From contig OU342633.1 in the NCBI GenBank assembly GCA_910589415.1, positions 13,182,858-13,246,857 on the forward strand: a DNA stretch of 64,000 nt, in the 5' to 3' direction. Positions 1 through 11,303 of the stretch are shown one piece after another. The DNA is from Malachius bipustulatus (lineage: Eukaryota > Arthropoda > Insecta > Coleoptera > Melyridae). A program made the translations under genes and the position numbers. The stretch's first letter is position 1. Each line of letters opens with the position of its first letter. A model generated the notes under the pieces. The model was not told where the DNA came from, did not search any database, and saw only the letters and a list, made by a program, of their open reading frames with translations.

Positions 1-9
1 CCATGGTGT

Positions 10-2321
10 CCCTCGTGCAGGCCAAGTGTATTATAAATGATACACCAAGTAGTCCTATTTTCATAACGTCGTTGTATCGAAACGAATACACGTATATGTA
101 CATTTACACGCTAAAACGACAGGCCTGGCCTGGGAATGGACATTGTACTGCGAGTTTTGGCCTCCTGTCTATTTAAATTTTGTTATTTGTATTCATTACC
201 TTGCAAGTACCTTTGGAAATACATTATGTATTTCCGAAGCTGTGACTGTGTGTTTGCTTACTTAGAAAGTCGGGACTAAAGATATATAGGAAGAGTTCGT
301 TTAGTAAATTTTATTGTATTATATAGGTAATCAACCGGTAAATGAAACAAAAAAAAAAAAATTCTAATGCATTTTGTTGAAGCAATCTCTGCAGACGAAA
401 GGAGTTCCATCGCAAGTGTCGCAAACAGTACCAACTTGTGATGGCATCTTCTTTCGGCCATCTACGATTTTACCATGTTTACCATATTTCCGGTAACATT
501 CTGAACATCGGCCTCTCTTTTTCTGAGGATGAGCTATAAGATGATGAGGCTTTCTTTTAGTCGAAGCAATGTTTTCCTTTTTAGGGGAGAGTAGAGATTG
601 TACTATTTTCTCTCTAAAGTCTGTTATTGTCAGCTTTGTTGGATTTACCGTATTTTTTGAGTACAAATAGTAAGCATTTACGACTGCAGTGCCCCATATA
701 ATTTCTATCATAAGCTTTCTGTACCACTTAGTACATCTACGTAACGATGTATTATATGACGCTAGCTGGTCACTGACGTCAACAGAAAACTTGCCATCAT
801 CATAATCTAAAACACATACTGGTTTTGTTACCTCCCTAGCAAATTTTGTCGTTATTGTTTTTGTTTCAGAGCCATGATGACAAGTTGTAAGCATGAATAC
901 TTCTCGCTTGTCTTTCCATTTTAAAATTGTAATTCCTTCTTCAGATTCTTTGGCTATTATTCCACCCTTTTGAAGTCTGGCAGTTTTTATTTCATGCGGA
1001 ATAAATTTCTTATTTTTCCGCATTGTCCCAACTACATGCGTATTTGTCGAAAGTAGCCTTAGAGCTAAAGGTACACTGGTATAGAAGTTATCTATGTATA
1101 GAGTTCTCCCTTTATTTACTAAGTCCTTTATCAATTTCATCACAATATTTTCTGAAGCTGAATACTGGCCATCGGTTGAATCTTTGCCAATATAAACAGA
1201 CATGTTCCATGTGTAACCTTTACCTGTGCAGAGTTTGTACAATTTAATGCCGTATCGGTGTCGCTTTGTGGGTATGTACTGGCGGAAGCTCAGTCTTCCT
1301 CGCCAAGGGATCATTGTTTCGTCTATACATATTTTTTGTCCTGGCGTATAAGCACTTTGGAAGTTATTTATGAACTTTTGTAGAACATTTTCTATTTTAT
1401 GGAGACGATTTCCAGGGACAACTTCGTCATTATTGTTGAAATGCCAGAATTTTAGAAGGAGTTCAAACCTGTTCCGAGGCATTACATCTTTGGGAAGAGA
1501 AAAGGAATATAATTCATTGCGATTCCAATAATCGCTCAGCTTTGGAACTTTTACCAGTCCCATCCATCCGATCAAGCCAATAAAATATAATATTTCTTGT
1601 GGATCGGTAGGATTCCATTGATGCAGTCTTGAATTACCTGGCACATCACTTCTCTCTAAAATTTGTGTCGCATATAAATTAGTTTCATTGACCATGATAT
1701 TTATGATTTCTGGTGTAAGAAATAATTTGAAGTAGTCAATAGGCTCAGCCATTGCCAATATACCACTAACAGTTGGATCCATTCCACCAGTTCCCGAAAA
1801 CTGAAAATGCTGTTGGTTGCCAACAGGATCGGCCCATTTGACAACTGGATTGTTGGGACGTTGTCTTTGTGCTGGCTGCTGTGATGTTGAAGGTCTTGAG
1901 TCATCTGATGAACCCTGCATTGGTATTTCCACTTCTCTGGATGTTGATGAGATTGCATTTGATACTTCATCATTACTCTCGTCATTACTACTATCTTCAT
2001 CTTCAGTAGATTCATCTTGAATATAATTCGGATCAGCATAGGAATCGTCGAAGTCTTCCTCGTCGGCACTAAGATCTTCTTCTCCTTCAGATGGATAGTT
2101 ACCAGTCTCGTGCATTTTTTCTATTTCTGCGATGGAATAATATTTTTTTGACATGTCCACATTTGTTCACACAAACTTAACCTCATTATAGCGGTCTGTT
2201 TATACTGTTTACAATTCACACACACACAATAGACTACTATCTTGAACATATAAACAAAAAAGCCAATATAAATACAATAATTTTATAGTGTATCAGTTAT
2301 GATACACGTGGCCTGGGAGGG
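10..2321 (-). mobile_element. piggyBac-like DNA transposon, apparently near complete
   Basis: The element holds one intact transposase gene read on the minus strand. The right end reads ...GGCCTGGGAGGG directly against TTAA at 2322-2325, so on the minus strand it starts TTAA-CCCTCCCAGGCC, the usual piggyBac pattern of a CCC-start terminus on a TTAA target. A related sequence at positions 10-50 (CCCTCGTGCAGGCC, then a GATACAC repeat) is the likely other end, but GTGT stands where TTAA is expected. The left boundary is therefore less sure, or that target copy has mutated. Both ends carry the subterminal phrase AGGCCACGTGTATCA or a close variant. Length about 2.3 kb suits the family. Confidence 0.75.
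364..2160 (-). CDS. piggyBac-family transposase (PGBD-like), intact
   Basis: A 598-residue DDD transposase that would cut and paste its element at TTAA in the nucleus. An acidic, Ser-rich N-terminus (about residues 20-100) is followed by the DDE_Tnp_1_7 core. The catalytic aspartates are seen in CIDETMIPWRGRL (D280), LYIDNFYTS (D357) and FSVDVSDQL (D461, with D464 nearby). Their spacing (77 and 104) is close to the classic piggyBac spacing. The C-terminus ends in a cysteine-rich zinc-binding domain (from about residue 552: CSEC, CDTC, CRDC) like the end-binding domain of piggyBac. Length matches the family, and the start Met precedes a normal-looking N-terminus. No stop or frameshift is visible, unlike every other transposase in the window, so this copy may be recent or active. 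Activity itself cannot be judged from sequence. Confidence 0.93.
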   Translation of the reverse strand: MDMSKKYYSIAEIEKMHETGNYPSEGEEDLSADEEDFDDSYADPNYIQDESTEDEDSSNDESNDEVSNAISSTSREVEIPMQGSSDDSRPSTSQQPAQRQRPNNPVVKWADPVGNQQHFQFSGTGGMDPTVSGILAMAEPIDYFKLFLTPEIINIMVNETNLYATQILERSDVPGNSRLHQWNPTDPQEILYFIGLIGWMGLVKVPKLSDYWNRNELYSFSLPKDVMPRNRFELLLKFWHFNNNDEVVPGNRLHKIENVLQKFINNFQSAYTPGQKICIDETMIPWRGRLSFRQYIPTKRHRYGIKLYKLCTGKGYTWNMSVYIGKDSTDGQYSASENIVMKLIKDLVNKGRTLYIDNFYTSVPLALRLLSTNTHVVGTMRKNKKFIPHEIKTARLQKGGIIAKESEEGITILKWKDKREVFMLTTCHHGSETKTITTKFAREVTKPVCVLDYDDGKFSVDVSDQLASYNTSLRRCTKWYRKLMIEIIWGTAVVNAYYLYSKNTVNPTKLTITDFREKIVQSLLSPKKENIASTKRKPHHLIAHPQKKRGRCSECYRKYGKHGKIVDGRKKMPSQVGTVCDTCDGTPFVCRDCFNKMH

Positions 2322-2377
2322 TTAAACGTATGCCCAGGCCACGTGTATCATTTCTGATACACGCTATAAATATTTCC
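2283..2377. repeat. Inverted pair of piggyBac-type termini around a shared TTAA
   Basis: The right end of the intact piggyBac (GATACACGTGGCCTGGG) and a mirror copy (CCCAGGCCACGTGTATC) face each other across a 15-bp centre that contains TTAA (2322-2325). Outward from these, both arms also carry GTATCA/TGATAC repeats. The right-hand copy lacks the CCCT start of the left-hand one and has ACGTATG instead. It could be the terminus of a second, older element inserted at the same TTAA, or part of an extended palindrome. Confidence 0.6.
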
Positions 2378-3108
2378 AAAAAATACAGAAAAAAATTGCA
2401 GAAATTAAATTTATATTAAAAACCGCTATTTAAACATAACAGCTGAGACAAAAACACCCTTGGCCTGTGGGACCAAAAATTGTTTTTTCACTTTGGCAGT
2501 GAGAGTGTTAAGTAAAAAAAAAAACTAATAAAACATCACCTTAACAGTTTACACGTGAGGTTGTGTGGGGAAACTTACCTTTTTACTGAGATTAATTTCT
2601 TGACAATACAAGCTTACAGACTATATATACCTATTTTCGCAGAAACTTAGTTTTGTGCAGCATTTACAGTTACACACAATTTTTTAATAATAATTGTAAC
2701 AAATCATTGGCATTGATTGACACTACTTCACTTTACACTCCACAGTTGAACTTGCTGAAGCTGAACAGAGGTTAAGTTATGAGCATGAGGCAAATTATTA
2801 GAAAGTGACCGGCCTACTAGCGGCGTTGCCAGATGAACATCATCACGGCTTGTAAGTAGAGGTGGCAGTGACTGTAATAACCATTATGGACTAGTGGACT
2901 ACGAACTATTTGGTCAGGTTGTTATGTTTTCCAATCCATACAAGTGATTTTATGAATCTATATGATGATTTATACTTTCATCACTCATAGAAATGAGTTA
3001 GCAGTCATATAAATAGGTGTTACAACTTAGTTAAAATAAGATATATTAATTTCTTCAACTTACCCAGTTTTTAGGTGGGTAAATATGTTTTGGGTAAATT
3101 ATATTTAC
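2378..3108. other. Gap without a recognisable gene
   Basis: AT-rich sequence with no coding signal. A second TTAA flanked by a TTTGGCAGTGAGAGTG sequence lies at 2491-2511. It resembles the CCCTTTCACTGC end of the piggyBac at 3.1-5.05 kb in layout, but no matching partner was found. Short direct repeats of a GGGTAAAT-type motif occur at 3060-3130. Confidence 0.4.
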
Positions 3109-4791
3109 CTACCCACTGGGTAAATACCCAGATCCCATCACTAGGTCAAAAACATAAATTTTTTGATGGCCAGTTAGCCTAATTGGGCTTTCCGCAAGGG
3201 AAGGCCGCCCTCTTTTGATGGGCTCATTTACAGGTTTTGAGTATTTAGAAATCAACTGCCTTGTTAGCTCTAACTGAAATTTTGACAGAGAGATGTGTTT
3301 ACCCGTTTTGATTTTATACAAAGAATGAGCATTTACGGTCATTGGATCTACAAAGTGAAAGAATAATTTTTTGTACCACTTGGTTGACTTCCTGAGACAT
3401 TCGACTGAACTAAGCGGCATATCTATTTTCCACTGCACCCATATTTTCATTGGATTACTTCAACACAAGCTGGTTTCTTTTTCGGTTGTCCTGGTGCGTG
3501 ATCATGTATCCGTGTCAAAACTTGCTCATCTTCATGAACTGTAGTCCAAACATGTACAATTCGCTTGTCTAACCATTTTGTGACCATTACTCTCTCTGTA
3601 CATTTACTTTCAGAGTCCCCTTTCTGTAACTTTTTCGAAAATTTCGACATCCCTTTACGGTTCCCTCTTACAGTTCCACAATAGTTCGTCTGGAGACTGT
3701 GAAGATAGTATACCAATTATCAGTAAATAGTTGGTTGGACCAACACACAAATAGTGTGTGTCCTTTTCGCGCAAATAAGGTTCCACCATTGTAGTAACAA
3801 TTGATCCAGAAATTTCCAGTCTGTTATTCAGGTCAATTTTAGTAGTTTTCCCTGTATATGTAGTCGTGTCCTGAACATCTACCAAAACAAACATTTTTAT
3901 TCCAAAGCGGTGTTTGTTTGATTTTATATACTTACTGTTTGAATGACAGTCTGCCTTTGAAAAGAATTAGTGACTCGTCAATACAGAGGTTTTGAAAAAG
4001 AATCAATGAGTTTTGAGATATTTCTGTGAAATGATCGTTAACCATTCGTATTTTATGAAGAAGTCTATCATTCTTTTTGAATGTCAATTGGGCTGTTGAT
4101 TGTTGTTGTCACTAAAGTATAGCATTCGCAAAATTACGAGGTACCTATCCCTGCTCATAATTTTATGAAAAATCGGAGTATTTATTAGAATATCTGAAGA
4201 CCAGCATTCGCTTATAGTCAATTTCTTATTTCTGGATATAAGCAAAGTCACAGCCATAAATAAAAAAATTTCTTCTTCGTCAGTATCATGCCATTTGGAA
4301 AGCCTCGATTGACGCAGCAGATTTTGAGTTTCCGTATCGAAAACGAAGAACCTGTTTGTCTCTTCAGCTATTTTCCTAGCAAAATCATTTGAAAAAAATA
4401 GGAAACATAGGTAGAGTCTTCAGTTTCAGCTATAATTTATAGTACATCCAGACTGGCTGTTGTCAAACTCGTGCACGATAGGTACAAATTTTGAAGATTT
4501 ACATTCTGAAAAATTATTTTCTTTTCTTTGAGTTTCGTTATCTTCTTCTGAACTAGAATTCTCGCTATCGGAATCCTGGTGATTGGCAATATTTTCATGT
4601 GATGTAGAAACACGTGCAGTTTCATCCTCCACAACAGAAACATCATTTAATTCTTCTTCATTATTAGTCTGATTTTCATCATCAGTTGAGTCGTTCTCAA
4701 AATCTGATTCAACTTTGGACATAAGTTTCATATATTCACGAACTTCTTTATTACTCATCAGACCTACAAATCCAAATGACATTGTACGCAA
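3109..4791 (-). pseudogene. PGBD4-like piggyBac transposase, broken
   Basis: Four minus-strand pieces in different frames align in order to a piggyBac transposase. They are an acidic, Glu/Asp/Ser-rich N-terminus (4426-4791), the CIDESLILFKGRL block with the first catalytic Asp (about 3960-4000), a GKTTKI...MVEPYL to CGTVRGNRKGM stretch (3447-3894), and the C-terminal core SSVECLRKSTKWYKKLFFH (3109-3450). The second catalytic Asp block, normally YxDNxYTS, reads YLCVGPTNYL, so the Asp is lost. Several frameshifts separate the pieces. The family is different from the intact piggyBac at 364-2160. The gene is dead as a transposase source. Confidence 0.85.
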
Positions 4792-5049
4792 TTTTACACA
4801 AAATAATAAAGTTCTTACGCTTCCATATCTAAAACAGCATTTCCATATCTAAAACAGCACCTGGGATCATGTTTCAAACCAAATAAATAAATCACTGGAA
4901 GGAACAGAGGAAAAAAAATTACACCTGCTTGTAGTAGACGAATAACTCTATACGACTGCATAACTGCCAAACTCGTACTTATAAAGGTGAATACAGCCTG
5001 ATTTAATGAAGTCCTGCCATGTATATTTGCGGATAAAGCAGTGAAAGGG
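3109..5049 (-). mobile_element. Decayed piggyBac element with one visible terminus
   Basis: The region contains the broken PGBD4-like gene. The minus-strand 5' end reads CCCTTTCACTGC beside TTAA at 5050-5053 (a second TTAA sits at 5058-5061), which fits a piggyBac end. I could not find the matching left end between 2.4 and 3.1 kb. Confidence 0.65.
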
Positions 5050-5447
5050 TTAAAGGGTTAACAGCTACTCACATCTACCTGACCCCTCTCATCCATAGTT
5101 TGCACAACATATTCAGCGAGCTTAGATAAATTGGTAATCAATCGTAGATCTTTTACCTATGAAGTCATGTTGATTTTCGGATAACTAATATTTTACTTTG
5201 TTGTAAATATACTCATATACTTCAGTCTTGTGGATTTTCGGGTTACATGGCAGATATAACTAAGAATACTCTTTGCTAAATAGACTAGCAGCTATCGAAA
5301 ATGTTTTTCATCTTCAGGTCTAAAATAAAACAACGACATTATATTAATAATTAGCGCTAGAGAAGGAATAAAAAATTGCTTACCTTAGCGTGAGGTTATC
5401 TTCAAAAAGTTGTTACAATTTAAATTAAAAATCATTTTACATTACAC

Positions 5448-5960
5448 CTATGGACACATCTCTGCGTCACAATTACAAAAATCAAAAAGCAAATGTCTGT
5501 CTTTATCGAGAACTGGATGACAACTCGTTGTAAAACTGCCTTCCAATAATCTTTTTCTTGAGCAATCTCTTATGGGATTCTTATGGGAAACTCTTGTCCT
5601 TAGAGCAACTACAGATTTTTTATGATTTATAGACCATTCATGCTGTTCTACGCAGTGTTTAAGATTTTTCCAATCATTGAATCCTTCATCTGTGCCAAAA
5701 TGTGAACTCACTTTGGCTTTGGATAATAAATGACAAGGCCCACAGTAAATCGTCGGTTTGAAACTTCACCATTCTGAAGCTCTCTTTTGAAGATGGTTGA
5801 ACTCAGAAGACGTGTTTGATCTTTGTAGACTCGTCTTGAAGTCCCAAAAGCAGAATCTGCATTCTGAGAATAGCCATTTCGCGCAACATAATCTATGAGT
5901 TCATTATTTACAATCCGCTTTGCAGGGTCTTTGTTAAATTTAAAAGACGGAGAAGATAAT
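5448..5960 (-). pseudogene. TTF-type zinc finger piece of a hAT-like transposase
   Basis: Two overlapping minus-strand frames carry the N-terminal zinc-finger region typical of ZMYM/hAT-like transposases. These are KFNKDPAKRI and FKRELQNGE in the lower part of the frame ending at 5708, then GTDEGFNDWKNLKHCVEQHE and INHKKS (5448-5711). In the intact family these run together as NGE..R.WL.YS..., then GFNDWKNL..R..EHE.S..H. Here the join is frameshifted and the cysteines between the two parts are missing. No catalytic core follows on the left, so only the N-terminal fragment remains. Confidence 0.6.
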
Positions 5961-7640
5961 AGTTCGTCATGGTTTTCTGTATCAGTTGGTTGATCCTTCT
6001 TCTCTGCTCGTTTTTCTGCAGCATCTTCATTTTCACACGAGGCCGAAAGAACACTCGTATCCTCAGGATGACTGGGCAAATGAATCTCTTTATTTTTAGA
6101 GCACGTGCTATACAATTGTGGATACTGGTCGCATTCCATTTGCTTATGACCCATCTGTAGAAATTTTTGAGACAAAATAAAGTTCCTATTTTGGACTGTA
6201 CATCCATCTAAGTAAATTACAATTTTGGCAGTTTCTTCTTCCAAGTAATGAACTATAAAGGAAGCGTATGTTGAAGCTTGGCAATCTGCATTACTTTCAT
6301 CAAACCAATAGAATGTAACTTCTTTGCTAGCAGTAGCAAGGTCATAAACCGTGAAGTTATGACAGCAAAGTTTCCTTTTATAATACAAAGTGCTTGCTGG
6401 AATTTGTGGAGATAATTTGACTGCCTGAGCATCCATGGTGATTAGATGGCATTCTCCTTTTAGGGATTTCTCTTTTTCATCTTGCTTTGCCTTCCATGCT
6501 TGATCTTTTTCAATATGTGTAAATCATATTCATATTTATCTCTGTTTCCATTTTTGTACATAAAGCAAATGTCACACTGATCTTTACATGGAAGAAATTT
6601 TGATAATTTCATCTCTTCAGCCATGTTTCTCATGGTACGGAATACCAAGATGTTCTTATTTTCATTATTACGTTCATCTTTGTATACTTTGTACAAATCC
6701 ATCCAGGACTGAAAACTTCGTTCCAAGTATAACCTGTTGCTATCCTTTCGACAGTAGTGGGATGGAATCGTGTTTAATTTTGTTAGAAATTCGTTCATAA
6801 AAGCTTTATCTTCTGTAAATATATTTTGATATTATTTCTTGACTCCACTTCTACTTCTTGGCTTACATTCATACCATTTTCACCTTTCAATGCCCATGAT
6901 CGCACGCTCCACTCTCCCAAGCGTAGAGTACTCAAGTACATTGTCTTGCAGACCGGCTAATCACTTCTTTTCACTACGAGATTGTATTTCAAGGCGACAT
7001 TTCTTCGAGATTCATCATTCTTCGGTCTTTTCTTTTCATATATTTTCACCGTATTCGCGACATGTACTTTTCTCTGTTCCCAAGTCATATCTGACCAGAA
7101 CTTTTCAAATATCCTCTCTCTTTCTTCTTCTGATATTTGATATTTGAAAACATTTTGATGTTGGATTATTGGCTTTGCTGCTACAAGAACAGCGTGGTTT
7201 TATTTTCCTTTTTGCTATTTTTAGGCCGTGGAATGTATTTGTCTGATTCTTTGATTTTCTGAAGCCTAAGTATATTTGTCCGGACATTCTCAGTTTTTTG
7301 TTTAGCTTTCTCTTATTCTATCTGATTTTTCTTTTCTTGCAGTTTTTATTTTCAGTCACTTCCTCTTCAAAATCAACTCCATCAATATTACGCATTTCTC
7401 TAATCCCTTCTGTCTGAACTGAGGTAATTTCAATATTATTTCCTTTTTCAGAATCATGACCTGAAATGTTTTCCTCTTCATCATTACCGATTTCATTTAC
7501 GTTCTTAATAACATTTTCGTCGTCTTGAAATACTACTTCTGCACCACTTCCACCAATATTCCACCAATACTGGGCTAGAGCCACTTCTATTAATTTTTTA
7601 CTTCTACTTGACATTGCAGTAGCTCGTAAGTGCACCAATC
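5961..7640 (-). pseudogene. DDE-type transposase of a widespread arthropod family, broken
   Basis: Minus-strand pieces, in order: start MSSRSKKLIEVALAQ with an acidic region (7318-7638). Next comes a frameshifted basic part holding a WEQRK-like helix region and YLSTLRLGEWSV (about 6850-7290). A piece with SHYCRKDSNRLYLERSF and a zinc-binding CKDQCDIC (6460-6798) follows. Last is the catalytic part (from 6436 down) with LYYKRKL, FYWFDESNADCQAS, VIYLDGCTVQNRN and GHKQMECD. The phrase order equals a protein of about 600-700 residues found many times in insect genomes. I recognise the family by these phrases but cannot name its superfamily safely. At about residue 110 of the last piece the homology stops and the reading frame runs on into the TTF zinc-finger sequence at 5.9 kb, so the frame is a fusion. 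Confidence 0.65.
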
Positions 7641-8631
7641 AGTGTTACCAGTCACTGTATTTATTTAGTACTAGATGGATTTGTGATTTCGTACTAGATT
7701 TAAAAATTTCGTACTGGATTTGGGCGCGTTCAGAAATCATTAGGACACGCTAGCGGGAGGAAGGCTATTATACTGACTGAAACAGATTAGCATACTTGTA
7801 TTTTATTATGAGCCAGCCAAAGGTGAAAAAACAACTAATTAATTAATTTATTTAGGAACATGTAATCATGTAATCATGGAACATGTAAAAATTAATAAAC
7901 ACAGTGTTAATGAGATCAATAAAAAAACAGTGGTAAATTCTAATATAAAAATAATAAAAAAAGGTAAAGACAAAAAAATAGGTAAAATTCATACAAAACA
8001 GGTATAAGGGCGAAATCCAAAAAAATAAATTGCACACTCAATATAAAAAATTATATAAATATATTATATTTATATAATATATAATAATATTATATTTTAT
8101 ATCAATATAAATATACATAATATAATGACATTATTTATATATTTAATGTCCGGAAATTATGAGCAAAAAATTAAGGGGGTGATTCTACTTGATGAAATAT
8201 TGCCAGAAGTATCTATAATTTTTTTTCGAAAACTCACAAATAAGAAAGTTATAAGTCTTCAAAGTTGATTTTTTTTAAATCAATATTTTTTATAACTTTT
8301 TTTCTAGTGTACGGATTTTCTTAAAATTTGACACACTTGCCACTGATGTTGCTTTACATCCTTGGTCCAAATTAGACTTGAATCCCTCGAAATCAAAAGG
8401 CCTTAACTGCCCTTGACCTTCAAAAAAGGCCTATAACTTTTTTCGTAATATTTTTTTCTGAATTTTGAAGACTCACAATTGAAGAACATGAAGAAATATT
8501 CGGAAAAGGTCCTCTTTGTCTATCACGATAAAATGACCTGTTTCCGAGTAAAACTGTTTTAAAAATTTGCTTGCACTAAAATTGATCACCATAAACTATG
8601 ATCATTCTGCAACAATACCAAAGCATGCTTT
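7641..8631. other. AT-rich spacer, no gene
   Basis: The segment starts with CAGTGTTACCAGTC at 7640, which looks like a hAT terminus, followed by TAGTACTAGA-type repeats to about 7735. From 7850 to 8150 it is nearly pure A/T with TATA-rich stretches. 8160-8600 has the look of non-coding transposon filler. No frame longer than noise supports a gene. Confidence 0.5.
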
Positions 8632-9000
8632 GGAAACAGCTGCAGGGTTGCCTAGGAAACAAGACGTTTGCTTTGGATTTCATTTTGACAGCAATTTTTT
8701 TTTTATTAAAATTATTTTATTATTTTATTAAGAAAAAATATTAGAAAATTTTAAAATTTTTATCATTTCCAAGTCTATTTATATACGAATGTCTCTGTTT
8801 TGTACATAACTAGGCAACCGAGGGGTAAACCGCAGAAAAAATTTTGTACACTAATTCCCAAGATTCTTTCAAATTCCTCTAATTCCCTAGTAATTCCCTA
8901 GTAATTCCCCTAATTCCCTAGTAATTACCCTAATTCCCTACTAATTCCCCTAATTTCCTACTAATTCCCCTAATTCTTGCAGGCTATATTTTCCTATACT
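8632..9000 (+). repeat. Left arm of a distant inverted repeat with AATTCCC minisatellite
   Basis: The arm reads CTTTGGAAACAGCTGCAGGG, then GTTGCCTAG, then (after about 160 bp of extra sequence bounded by GGTTGCCTAG and CTAGGCAACC) GAGGGGTAAACCGCAG and TTTTGTACAC. A run of irregular 10-20 bp units built on CTAATTCCC follows (8877-8980). The same words occur inverted at 24.54-24.80 kb. Confidence 0.6.
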
Positions 9001-9429
9001 AATTCATTAACTGCTGATCTTGAAACGTTTTAGTGAATTTTTTTTAACTGTGTTAAATTAAAAATTTAAAAAATCGGGTGTTTGAAAGGTTACAGAAACG
9101 GGCTTGAATCTACCACCTCATACAGAATTCTGTAATATAATTTGGGATTTTCTAAGACCTACAATAGACAACAAATATAAATAAAACTAAGGATATGGAG
9201 GAAAATAAACTTTTTATTTTTATGAGTTTTATACAAAAATAACCTCGAAAATAACATAATTATGTCTCAAAAACCCATTATAAAATAAATTCAAAATAAA
9301 CACTATAATTTCTAACAAAGTCTAGAACCCATTCTAGAGTAATTCGAGGAGTAATTTCAAAGCAAAAACTAAAACAAACTAATTTCAAACAAAATCAATG
9401 TTTTTTGAAAGCCTTATATCCTCTCTTAA

Positions 9430-10125
9430 TATTAACCAGGTCTGACCTTTTCAAGTCAAATGGTCCGCCACCTATCAAATTGATAGGACCGTAGAAAATA
9501 AACTCTTTATGTACCTTCTCAACGTCTTCTTTTCGGGGCCAAATAAAACTGTTAGGAACTTTATTTTAAAGTGTTCGTTTCCGCAATCTTCTATTACCCT
9601 ACCAATAAACCACGCTTCGCGTAATATTTTTCTAAGTGTATCCCTACTTTTCCTGTTTCGGGTAAATTTTGTGAGTGCGGAACCAGAATCTTCTCCGAAC
9701 ACTCTTCCGAATCATCAGATTCGGCGAATTCCATTACGACCTCATCCGAACTAGTTTCGGAGTCGGTGCTTTTACCACAAGCTTGATCCCTGGGTCGTTT
9801 CTGTTTTGAAGTTTTCATAATTAAAGCCGGCTGCGAAATGTTTGATTGTCCTTTCCTTGTACTGCCTATAAATCTTTTCAAGCGGTCAGTAGGTACTTAC
9901 TCTACCGTTGGACTGATCTAAAAGCCAGCAGTACGATGACTTCCTTATAACTGAAGTTTTTTTTACTGTTATTTCGCTGTTATTTGTCATTTCGATATTT
10001 TGTGTTCGTCTTTTTAACGGAATGTGCATATATTTCCAGTCATTTTCTTTAGCATGGATTCCAAGTTGTTTCATGTCCTCTATCACATTTTGAAGCGCTT
10101 CTTCCACTATGGCTTTTATATCCAA
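9430..10125 (-). pseudogene. Fragment of a transposase-like protein C-terminus
   Basis: Minus-strand pieces: an acidic segment SDSETSSDEVVMEFAESDDS (9594-9881), then WFIGRVIEDCGNEHFKIKFL (about 9540-9620). After a frameshift come FIWPRKEDVEKVH and GPINLIGGGPF, continuing to about 9440. The pattern acidic linker, a W..G.V....(.)KFL strand, and a final F.WP..EDI...-type tail resembles the C-terminal part of pogo/Jerky-like insect transposases, but the catalytic core is absent. 9886-10125 holds a further frame (LIKE helical, Lys-rich) of unknown relation. Weak identification. Confidence 0.35.
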
Positions 10126-10434
10126 ATAGCTAATTTCTTCTTCACTTGGGATTTTTTTCTTTTTTTAGCTTTTCTTTCAATCTTTTGTCCTCCCTTGGGA
10201 ATTTAAAAGTCCCTCTGAGATCATTGATGGTATCATTTGTTGTCTTAATTCGCTCAACTCGGTTAAGCATGTCGGTGGGCATTCATCTCAATGCAAAGAA
10301 ACCTTCTTGCGCATCAATCGCAGAAATAGTGTATTTTTATGCGATTCAATAATAAATATTTTCTTCCTATTTTTTTTTTATAATGAATATAATGAAAAAA
10401 TAATCTGATTTTTTTTGGGAAAACTCCACCTACC

Positions 10435-10570
10435 TACCAAAAAAAAAAGAATTATACCATCTCGTGGTTTCGAACCCACACCAACAGTTTACTAAACATC
10501 GGTGTAATGAACTGAACAACAGTGGGTTTCGAGTTTGTAGTGTTGATCGCGTAGATAGGTATATGTAGTA
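10435..10570 (-). repeat. Possible tRNA-derived SINE remnant
   Basis: On the minus strand GGGTTCGAAACCACGAG matches the internal promoter B box and T arm of a tRNA. The preceding 40 bases (TTCAGTTCATTACACCGATG and onward) have the order of an A-box-like D arm and an anticodon-like hairpin. An A/T-rich tail follows. A full cloverleaf does not form, so this is a tRNA-like relic and not a tRNA gene. Confidence 0.35.
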
Positions 10571-11295
10571 CGTCAGGTACCTATTACACACCTACAAATT
10601 TTATTTTTTAAACTGGTCGTATCTTTGTTATTAAAAAACCAATTTGAATACTTTTTTCACCTGCATGTAGGTGATTTAATTGTTGTTGCGTTTGCTCTTC
10701 TAATTTTCAGAACCATTCATAATTGAATGTGGAAAAAAATAAAAAAGAAATTGCGAACCCTTTCATTGATTTAATAATTTTATATAAGTGTAAGCTAATT
10801 TTGCACAAGCGAAAAACTTTTTTGTTTTTCGTTTAAAGTGCTACATTAATCGAGGCGAATTGAAGCTAAGACATCAAATTATATGTTAAAGCAAAAAAAA
10901 AGGAAAATTTCGGTTCAACTTCTTCAAAAATGGACTCATAAACGGTTATAGAATTGACACATTTTCACCCTTTTTCCTACCCACGACACTGGCTTATTAA
11001 TGGAAAATATGCTAATTTTATTGAATTAACTCAAATTTCCAATAATTTTCTTCAAATCCTGTTAATTTTATTTCAAAGTTTTTTTGCCATCTTGCTCATA
11101 CAGGGATTCAAAAATAGTCAATTTTCCAAAAAATTAAAATAGCCGCCATTTTGAAACGGCTCGGCGGATTTTGCTCAAGTGCAATACCAGACCACTCCTT
11201 GTGGACATCTTACTCTCACAAAAATTTCAGCCCCCTAAATTGAAAACTGTGGCCAGAAACCGTGCCTCAAAGTCCGGATGTATGGAATTTTGAAA

Positions 11296-11303
11296 GGACA
11301 CCC
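11296..11303. repeat. Solo CAGGGTG-type MITE terminus
   Basis: ACACCCTG followed by TA is the right-hand terminus seen in several other elements here (37.97, 43.2, 44.7, 54.55 kb). The 120 bp before it look like element interior, but no left terminus was found between 10.4 and 11.2 kb. Confidence 0.4.

Noticed and set aside
6839..7147. 102-codon plus frame
   Set aside because: Antisense of the frameshifted N-terminal part of the DDE transposase pseudogene.
10435..10570. Functional tRNA gene
   Set aside because: Only the T-arm/B-box-like part is convincing; acceptor and anticodon stems do not pair.
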